Source of the DNA: Pachyseris speciosa
Lineage: Eukaryota; Cnidaria; Anthozoa; Scleractinia; Pachyseridae
Assembly (NCBI GenBank): GCA_016490735.1
Contig: JAEMWC010000056.1
Location: 47,501-111,500, forward strand
Direction of reading: 5' to 3'
Length of the DNA: 64,000 nt
Below, piece after piece: positions 57,401 through 64,000 of the stretch (positions within the stretch are counted from its first letter, which is position 1; each line of letters starts with the position of its first letter). The notes below the pieces were generated by a model. It worked only from the letters and a program-made list of their open reading frames with translations. It was not told the DNA's origin and did no database searches. The translations under genes and the position numbers were made by a program.

Positions 57401-60400
57401 AGCTGTCGCATTACCTGGACATCACAGAGGTGAACCTCGCTCAACAAATCTCACTGAGATCAGAGGACTTCTTCAGTGCCATGGCATCTCAGGATCAACT
57501 ACAGGACCATGTGGGACAAACAATCAGTGAGATTAAGCATCTTAGGTAAGTGTTGGCTAATCTATCCTTATCCAAGCCTAAGTAAAGAAAGTCATTTGTC
57601 ACACCTTGAATGAAATACAAATTCTGACCATTTGGAAAGGAACCTGTGTCTGGAGAAGTAAACCTGGGATGCTGTGTAAATCACGCATCCCATACAGTGT
57701 TCATCATGAAGGCTTAAATCCAGCGATTGTTTTATTTAAAGTACAATACCCTTGATCAAGACAGCACTTCTCTTTATTATTCAGAATGAAAGTTCAGAAG
57801 GTGCAAGAGGTTTTGTGTTCAGGGTTCCTGGATGTTCTAAGGCTGTCATCTTTGCGGTCTAGATACCTCAGTGTGTATGAAAAGGTAAAACTGAACTCAT
57901 CTTTAAAATATAGGCCTATCACTCCTATTGGTAGAGTTACCATAGAAAGCATCTTTATATTATAATCAAAGGAACACAATAACTTTATTATTTCTACTCC
58001 TTTGGTGCAACTTTAGTACTTTTTGCTTTAAGGTTTCATTGTTAGAAAGATTTAATCATAAATTATGTTCTGTGAGATATCTTTGGCTGCTATTTTTCAT
58101 GAACTTTTTAGCTTTTTTGCCTTCTGAGCTTCACATAAATTCACTCTAACTCCAGTTTCTCTTGAGCATTAAAACCACAAACACTAGATAGCAAATCTGC
58201 TGCTCAAGGAATTTTTTTTTCACTTATAGCAAATGTATTAATCTGTTTCAGCTTAAACTAATGGCTACAGTTCATCAAACGCAGCCCACCATTCAGCTGT
58301 TGTTGTCGACATCTGACTTTGTTGGTGCCTTGGATCTCATCAGTACCACTCAGGAGGTGCTACAGCAGGAGCTAGCTGGCATTCAGAGCTTTAGGTATTT
58401 CAATGCAAATTGTACTAACTCTTACATTGTAATATTGGATTTTATCTAAACTGAAAATTAAAATACAAATGTGGCCTTGAACTACTGTAAAATACGCTAA
58501 CATACTAAAAGTCTGAGCTTTCGCCACTCAACAGCATCGTCAGGGACAGATAAGGTAAAATATTCTGCGAGCGCCAAATAAAAGGGGAAAAAGGTGTCGA
58601 TGTACAAGGTGTGTGATAAAATAAAACAATAAGTAGAACAATTGATGGCAATGGTGAGTGTCAGTGTGAGAGGATCCAGTGTCATTAGAACAATAGGTCC
58701 GCAAATTCTGTACATTCTTCTTGGTAGTTAAGTGTTGGTTTGTTTTTTCTTATGTAAAATGCTTCAAATAGGACAACATCCAAAGATTGGATTTTATGTT
58801 GGCTGTGGATCTGTAATGAATGTTACTTTGTGATCATGCAGGCATTTGGGCTCACAGCTGGCAGAACTCGAGCGAGTGATTGAACGGATGATGGAAGCTG
58901 ATTTTGTGGAGTTTGCTACTGCTAATCTAAGCAAGATGGCAGAGGATGGGTTGGGAAGTGAGGACTTAGTTGATGAGGTATTTAATAACATTTGATCAGT
59001 CTCAGTTATAAGCCACATGTGCACATTAATTGCATTTTTTATGTCAAACTAGGTACTTTATTATTATTTTGTCGAGGAGAACTGAAGGTAGGTGGATTGT
59101 GTTACCAACTGTTGAATGCAGTAGCAGAATTTTATGTCAAGTTACATACCATCTCTACAAATTGTTTTGAATCCTCACAAAGTTTGTGCACTCTTTTCAA
59201 AACAGGATAGACTTCTGTCAGTGTTGTTTGGGCTTCTTCGAAAACACAAGTTTCACTTCCTGCACCCATATCGTGATGAAGCATACTCAACAATAAAGAC
59301 CACCATAAGACAGGTGTGTTACAGCACTATAAATGAAGGGTTGAAAGCAAAACTATCGTATGTGACTGTCTGTGTGAATGTGCTTTAGGCCCGTTTTGTT
59401 TTCTTTGAAAACAAAGCACGCAACAGCAGGGCAATGTTCTTTGACAAAAATGGAGTCCACATGTCAAATTTCAGCCAATTCCTAGCAATTTGAAATTTCG
59501 AGGCTAAATTGTCACATACGATAGTCTCGCTTTCAGCCCTTCAAATACTTTGTATAGATCATTGCAAACTATCTAATGACATATACAGTAATGGGTTAAT
59601 TTAGCTTGAGCTGTCATCCCCTATATATGTATTTATCTCTTAACGTTTGTGAAGTGCCTAGAGCAGGACTGTATACTTTGGCACTATACAGGGTTCCAGA
59701 TAAGATTTTAAGGCGGGGTGTCAACTTGGAATTCCATCGGGTCAAATTTCCAGTGTTCCCACCAAACCATTATAAATTTTCTATTAATTTGTTGGGTCAT
59801 GTAGCTGGCCTTGTAGGGTTTTTGACCCAAGACCCCCCTCTTATCTGGAACACTGACTTTACAAATAGTAATATTATAGTACTTATTGTTATTAATCTCT
59901 ACTTAACAGTGGTGTCATTTCCGTAAACAAGAAATTTTCCACATTGTGTTCCTGTGTCCATGTAGAAATGGTCACCAGTCAACATTATTCTACTGTTAGG
60001 AAAACCCTAATTGACCCACTATGTGGGTACTTGAGCCTGAGTATTAGCTATGCCATGCTGATGAGGCCTAACAAGGCCGAAACAGCTGTCCATGGCTGCT
60101 AATGCTTGGGCTCAATCTTTGCTTTGGTAGATTTAAGGGGTAATGCCCGCTACCTTGTGGCCTTAGTGCCTTTTGAGTGGCTTCAGCTTACTTGATCACA
60201 TTAATTTGTGAAGTATCCATGTCACTCCAGCCACATCCCACAAGCTTTACGTTTTCATTGCTTATTTATGTCACATACCGGTAAATGGTCGAACATAAGT
60301 ACCAATTGTGTGGGCAGCCTTTGGCTACAGTATGATGGCCTTTATGGTTTTCCATTCAGTCTTGAGTTTAAACTCAACAAAATAAATTCCATAACATAAA

Positions 60401-63400
60401 ATAATAAAAAAAATAATGGACCCCCTGGCTCCTCATCAATGATTATTTTTTGTTTTACTTGTTTTTGTTTGAACAGACAGTACAACATGTTGTCACCGAA
60501 ACTAATGAGGGTGAAGAAGAGAGGTATGGCTGTCTCCATACCTTCTGGAAAAACTGTTGATTTAAACAGATTTAGTTTTATGAGAGGTATCAGTTTTGTG
60601 GTCATCTGACCTTGTTGGTCATCAGTAGATTGAGTGATTGTTTTTAGTCCAGAAATTCTGGTTACAGCAGATGGAGACGGATGAAGAGACTTCGTTTCTT
60701 TCTATTGATTTGTTTTTCTGAAAAATTTTTTTAACGTTTTTCTTTCTGTTCCCTACAGTCAAAGTCTTGCTGATACGATGAGAGGCTTGGATTTCCTACA
60801 GTGGATGGTCATGCTAGAGAAAGTGTTCAGCACATCTCTTAATGTGTTGAGGAGAATGCAGGTACTGTACTTATTTGACTACATATTCTTTTAGGAATAA
60901 ATCAGCAGAGAAAAGGGATAGCTACAGTGTAATCCAAATTAACTTGTTGTACATGTAGGTGCTACACCTAAGCATTGTACGTGTGTTGGTGATGGCAGCT
61001 GGTGGTTCCAAAGCACATTCCCACTTAGATGCCGAAGATGATTTGGAAAATGTGGACATGATTGAACCTGAGGCTGATCTAAAACCAATCTGGTAAGAAA
61101 AATCCCTCTTTTAACTGTTATATTTGTTGCTGGCTTGGCTGTGAATTTTCTTGGTAAAACATGGTCATTGAGCAGCGATGCTAGGAAACTTATTTTCTTA
61201 TCACATGGCATTAAATCTGTAAATTATGATATTAACTGTCCTTTCTTCGAGAAGTCCAGAGTTTTATAATTTATACTAATCGCTTTTCAATGGCCGCTGT
61301 TTGATTGTTAAATTAATATATCCCTAGCTACAAATGTATGTAAATTTTGTCTGTCTTAACTTTTGTGTTTTGCTTGCATGTCAACCTGATTTTTGAACTT
61401 AAATTTGTATTATTGTGATCCCCCATGATAAGCCTAGGTGCTTTGGGGACAAACAATGGCAAATATGTTTAAATATTAAGCTGGTGATATTTTGCTAAAC
61501 CTTGCATTGAAAGTTATTCACAGCTTGTTTCTGTTTTGCTTCCAGTGGTGGCATGGATATCTTGATATCCTCAGCTGACTGTCACAAACTGACTCAAGAG
61601 AGTAAAGAGCTGCTATGCGCAGCGTGTGAGATGGCTCAGCTACGTTGTGCCAAACTTATTAACGTCAGAGGAAAGGTAAGCATTCAGCCTGTTATCTATA
61701 TGAAGTTTGAGGGGAAACTTTTCTAAAACTTTTGTGCAGGTTGCTCGAGCAATTTGTGCGGTTGGTAATGAATTATTTTTCTCGTGCAGAGAAACATTAT
61801 CACCAAAGGCTATTTACTCAGGGCTTTGTTAGTACAGTAACACGTTTTTATTTTTGCATGCTTTGCCACACCATTCGGTGACCAAGCCATTTATCAAGTC
61901 TTTGACAAAGTCAACACCACATTGGGTACCACTTCGCAGTTGGTACCCTTTCCAAACAGAACTATGGGAATGGTATGGAAAGGTTGGGTGATGATATGGA
62001 AATGATAATTATGGAGCCTGTTTTGGCAAAATGTTCAACTACGGAAGCCACGTGGGAAGGAAATCCCATGGCTAACCAATGTATGGGAAGCTATGGGAAT
62101 TTAATATCCGTAGATATTCCGTAGCAGTCAGACATAAATACATGTTGTCTTATCTATGGAAATGGTATGGCTTGTTCAGAGTCCTATGTTCCATAGAATT
62201 TCCATACCAGCTGACATTGACCATCCGTCCCCTGTCCATCCGTCCACAGACCATCCGTCCACAAGCTGTGATATATATTGTTGGTTGTGTGTCATAACTG
62301 AATGTGGCCAATGATCCTGTTTGCCTGGCCAATGATCCTGTTTGCCTTTACTTTACAGAGGGGCATGGGTTCGATACGCGCATTTCATATTTTTGTTAGC
62401 TGAGTAGGTTAGAGCGGTTCAACTTGTGTGTAGAGGATGATAGATGCAATTACCATCGTGAAAGTTCCCATGCTTATGAGAAAGGAACATACATGTAACA
62501 CATTTCTTATTTCATTTTCGAGTTTAGAATTTATCACCTTTCTTTCTTTACCGCTTCATGGTTTTTTCATACATGCACTCTTAAACTGTCGATAGGTAAG
62601 CTGGTCAGCAGTCTCCCAGTAGTGGAGTGGTAGAACATCTATTGGTATACAGAGGGGCATGGGTTCGATACGCGCATTTCATATTAACGTGGCTAGCCCG
62701 ACATACGCATGTTTCGTCCCTGCCAAGGGACTCATCAGAGACCTTTCGGTGTAGCCAACTCTTCAAACATCGCATTTGAAGTCCCGCCAGCAATCAAATG
62801 ATGGTGGCAATCTGGCCTTATATCTCGCAAGGATTCCCAATTGCATAACGTGCGATAAACAACTATTGAAATTGTAAAAAATAATTCAATGCATTGTTAC
62901 CTCTTACTCACTATAATTCTCATGATCAGCATTTTACCAAGTCTCTGTCGTGTTACTGTAGGCTGGGTATTTGGACAGTCTAACCTCATCAGAGTTTGTC
63001 AGACTGACTCGCATGGTAGAAGACTTTGTGATGGACTGTGAGCGAATTTGTGGGAGACAGAGCCACAGCCTCAGGGCCACGCTACTCACACAAGCCAAGA
63101 AATTCGTGGAACGATTCCATGAAGAACGAAAGAATAAGCTGAGGTACAGCTATGTACAAAATAAATTGTCAATAAAATTATGTGCTACTGGTTTGAGATT
63201 CATTTCAGTTAGTGCGAATTTTTTAATAAACTAGAACTTTTAATGAATTTTTTATGTTCACATCAACTGAACTTGAATGGAAACTTGAATGAAGACCCTT
63301 GCAGTAGTTTATGAAATTCAACCAATGATTATTACAAGTGAGAAATAAAAGTTCAAATATTTCAACCCATAACTTTTGCATTTGCGTAGCACGACAGGTG

Positions 63401-63818
63401 CTACAAAGATGGATAATCGATGGAAAATTAAGCAGAGTAAGGGAGGGGAGGGATCGTGCGTGCAAGTGAATCGCATGGGAAGCATGTGGTGCACTATCAC
63501 ACCCTCGCTTTGTACGGGCACAATGCCTTGACAGCACCTGGCACAAGGGCTAGAGCAGTACTCTATCAACTGAACTACGAATCCTGAATCTTTATTGTGT
63601 TTTGGTTTTAGTTTGATATTGGATAATGAGCGATGGAAGCAAGCAGATGTCCCAACAGAACTTCAGTTGTTAGTGGACTCTTTAGTTGATGGTAACTCCT
63701 TGTTATGAGTTTTGTTTTATTCTTTTACTTTCTTCAATTTTTAGAAAGTCCTCACTTTTTGTCTAACTGTCTTCATCAGGTATCTACCCACGGGGAAAGG
63801 AACCCAAATTTTCCATAG
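46381..63818 (+). CDS. VPS54: VPS54, GARP-complex subunit, first 17 exons, runs off right edge
   Basis: Exons: 46381-46630, 52217-52493, 53082-53199, 56523-56560, 57022-57159, 57403-57545, 57785-57884, 58252-58394, 58842-58977, 59206-59313, 60477-60523, 60759-60861, 60959-61092, 61546-61675, 62962-63143, 63612-63691 and 63780-63818; about 722 codons. All junctions are GT-AG and phase-consistent once one missing base in exon 2 is allowed. VPS54 tethers endosome-derived vesicles at the trans-Golgi as part of GARP (with VPS51, 52 and 53). Diagnostic matches are NDPRLLKRQTDFLTKTW, FNNVLPW, LSHYLDITEVNLAQQISLRS, KLMATVHQTQPTIQLLLSTS, VGALDLISTTQEVLQQEL, ICGRQSHSL and FVERFHEERKNKL. Exon 1 encodes two Cys/His finger-like motifs (C16, C19, H34, H39; C49, C57, H73, H78) that human VPS54 lacks as far as I recall. 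The C-terminal third lies beyond the window. Confidence 0.93.
48641..48790. repeat. Interstitial telomere-like tract (CCCTAA variants)
   Basis: About 150 bp of CCCTAA, CCCTAG and CTCTAA units, the complement of TTAGGG-type animal telomere repeats, visibly degenerate towards both ends. It produces long pseudo-open frames on both strands. It is located near the centre of the 3-kb inverted-arm element. Confidence 0.93.
49081..49306. mobile_element. MITE, TGAAGGGCTGAAAGC family, nested in the 3-kb element
   Basis: The left end AATTGAAGGGCTGAAAGCGA continues AATTATCGTGTGTGACG; the right end CGTCACATACAATAGTTTCA continues CTTTCAACCCTTCAATT. The interior matches the copy at 59331-59545 (GGAGTCCA, AAACATTGCCCTG, CGCTTCG/GCACGC). 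Confidence 0.85.
50245..50456. repeat. About 28-bp minisatellite with CTAAGCTTGTGAACCGCTTG core
   Basis: Roughly seven variant copies of a unit such as ACCGCTAAGCTTGTGGACC with alternating CTTGACCGCTAAGC and GAACCACTT pieces. It is in VPS54 intron 1. There is no coding meaning. Confidence 0.85.
50793..51184 (+). mobile_element. tRNA-headed SINE, second family
   Basis: The head contains TTAGCTCAGTGGTAGAGCAC (A box), an anticodon-arm-like segment, and GGTTCAAACCC (B box) followed by GCCCGGACCA. The tRNA-unrelated body runs through GAGGAGAAAGTGCTGCC and TCTTCTCGGATAAGGACG to a TGTATGTATGTGTGTG tail. It looks like a complete SINE; I do not call it a functional tRNA gene because the body is continuous with the head. 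It is in VPS54 intron 1. Confidence 0.82.
51705..51955 (-). mobile_element. LINE 3' coding remnant
   Basis: The minus-strand translation contains LGRNFLREHFFNRIPYLWNN and LHDALRTANSSVSSFNNAL, a typical C-terminal tail of LINE reverse transcriptase proteins. Only this tail survives. It ends next to a TTAACTAACTAACTAC tandem tract at 51620-51700. It is in VPS54 intron 1. Confidence 0.7.
53211..53278. repeat. ATA then AAG trinucleotide microsatellite
   Basis: (ATA)n of eight or so units changes into (AAG)n of about fourteen units. It lies 12 bp past the donor of VPS54 exon 3. The next 250 bases look like the dispersed repeat usually attached to such tails. Open frames with runs of Arg or Leu/Ile here are artefacts. 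Confidence 0.93.
53609..56059. mobile_element. 2.45-kb TA-flanked TIR element with nested foldback
   Basis: The ends TTACCGTAAAAACTCGTGTA and the complement of TTACCGTAAAAACTTGTGTA enclose 2.45 kb; TA immediately outside CCGTAAAAAC could be the target site. Subterminal GTGCGGCTTATATACGAG and GTGCAGCTTATCTACGAG motifs are shared. A foldback at about 54340-54820 (GGAGTAATCGCGCGAG..., and ATCGTATCTATAACAAATTT duplicated in tandem at 54479-54539) is nested inside. Short frames at 55087-55851 show no recognisable transposase. It is in VPS54 intron 3. Confidence 0.8.
56400..56421. repeat. ATGGC pentanucleotide repeat
   Basis: Four copies of GCATG/ATGGC in VPS54 intron 3. Nearby, 56660-56760 has short inverted copies of GACCTTTATGG and CCATAAAGGTC around ATTTTAAA motifs. 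Confidence 0.8.
58495..58750 (-). mobile_element. Repeat with degenerate hammerhead-like motif
   Basis: The minus strand reads CCCTGACGA, a short stem TGCTGTTGAGTGG, then CGAAAGCTCAGAC at 58511-58550. The CTGANGA...GAAA order and spacing resemble the hammerhead core seen in Penelope-like and retrozyme elements. Stem III and the cleavage triplet are not convincing. It is in VPS54 intron 8. Confidence 0.35.
59331..59545. mobile_element. MITE, TGAAGGGYTGAAAGC family, in VPS54 intron 10
   Basis: The left end AAATGAAGGGTTGAAAGCAA continues AACTATCGTATGTGAC; the right end GTCACATACGATAGTCTCGC continues TTTCAGCCCTTCAAA. It is a close relative of 49081-49306 and begins about 18 bp after the exon 10 donor. 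Confidence 0.87.
60015..60265 (+). mobile_element. Hammerhead-bearing dispersed repeat, copy 2
   Basis: It matches 14293-14541 in opposite orientation across the ribozyme and the following GGGCTCAATCTTTG...GGGGTAATGCCCGCT segment, and again at CACTCCAGCCACATCCCACA with AAGCTTTAC. The class (Penelope-like remnant, retrozyme or other short retroelement) cannot be decided here. It is in VPS54 intron 10. Confidence 0.8.
60043..60103 (+). ncRNA. Type-I hammerhead ribozyme, intact core
   Basis: Order on the plus strand: ATTAGC (60043-60048), TAT, GCCATG (60052-60057), CTGATGA (60058-60064), stem II GGCC-TAACAA-GGCC (60065-60078), GAAA (60079-60082), CAGCTGTC ending at the cleavage C 60090, CATGGC (60091-60096), T, GCTAAT (60098-60103). 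Stem I pairs GCCATG with CATGGC and ATTAGC with GCTAAT around an asymmetric bulge. Stem III is minimal (A82-U89, C83-G88, A84-U87), as known for Penelope-type hammerheads, which often act as dimers. Confidence 0.88.
62600..62690 (+). repeat. tRNA-like SINE remnant with duplicated B-box segment
   Basis: CCAGTAGTGGAGTGGTAGAA resembles an A-box region, and GGGTTCGATACGC a B box. The 35-bp segment containing GGGGCATGGGTTCGATACGC occurs twice, at 62357-62391 and 62650-62684. The second copy runs directly into the hammerhead at 62690. It is in VPS54 intron 14. Confidence 0.6.
62690..62757 (-). ncRNA. Type-I hammerhead ribozyme, second family, intact core
   Basis: On the minus strand from 62757: TGGCTA, a bulge CACCGAAAG, GTCT, CTGATGA, stem II GTCCC-TTGGCA-GGGAC, GAAA, stem III CAT-GCGT-ATG closed by the A15.1-U16.1 pair, then the cleavage C (62700), GGGC and TAGCCA. 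TGGCTA pairs with TAGCCA, and GTCT with GGGC (two wobbles). All conserved core residues (CUGAUGA, GAAA, UH) are present. Cleavage is predicted between 62700 and 62699. Confidence 0.85.
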
Positions 63819-64000
63819 GTAAGTGTGAACAGAAAAGTTAGTACACAGTTTAAGTCATACTAACAGTGAAACCTCTGATTTAAAGAACAATTTTTATTGG
63901 AAATTTCCCTGTCCAAGATTGTCCTGAAAACTTTGCGTTTCTTCACAATTAGGTGTTATCTACAAATCGAGCGTTTATATTGTTGTAACTTGATAGAATT

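Noticed and set aside
63480..63590. tRNA-like sequence on the minus strand (TAGTTCAGTTGATAGAGT)
   Set aside because: An A-box-like segment is visible but no acceptable B box, so it is at best an eroded SINE.

Overview
Anthozoan, probably stony-coral, nuclear DNA. The evidence is AT-rich sequence, GT-AG intron-rich genes with animal orthologues, degenerate CCCTAA (TTAGGG-type) repeats, many short foldback elements, tRNA-derived SINEs, LINE fragments and hammerhead-ribozyme repeats, all of which are usual in cnidarian genomes. The species cannot be named from this window.

Four genes can be built exon by exon. ZFYVE26 (spastizin) lies on the minus strand: 9 exons from 12515 down to 2359, with the rest off the left edge. 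An SLC46-family transporter lies on the plus strand: 6 exons, 13824-20157, complete at 480 codons. RAD51 lies on the minus strand: 8 exons, 30573 down to 21607. VPS54 lies on the plus strand: 17 exons from 46381 to 63818, continuing off the right edge. ZFYVE26/SLC46 and RAD51/VPS54 are divergent pairs, and SLC46/RAD51 are convergent. ZFYVE26, VPS54 and SLC46-type transporters all belong to endosome-lysosome biology, while RAD51 is the homologous-recombination recombinase. No operon-like coupling is implied.

The most striking object is at 30835-45919. It is a 15-kb structure with terminal inverted sequence whose arms are two huge head-to-head minisatellite arrays (20-bp unit CCCTAGTATACCCTTATAAA on the left, its complement on the right). 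It is flanked by a 10-bp direct repeat (CCTTTGGGGA) and sits in what would otherwise be a roughly 720-bp bidirectional promoter between RAD51 and VPS54. Its core holds a cluster of TTAA-type foldback elements, a broken gene fragment and a 5'-truncated LINE.

Introns carry many further mobile elements: Tc1/pogo-like (TA-flanked) elements, TTAA foldbacks, a MITE family with TGAAGGGCTGARAGC ends in at least four places, tRNA SINEs, a 3-kb element with 490-bp inverted arms enclosing interstitial telomere-like repeats, and several hammerhead ribozymes, two of them with intact cores.

Several conserved exons contain single-base length differences in short runs: RAD51 exons 1, 2 and 3, VPS54 exon 2, and a poly-T in the 15-kb element. 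The left array is also far noisier than the right one. This pattern suggests residual long-read consensus error around 29.6-40 kb rather than pseudogenes.
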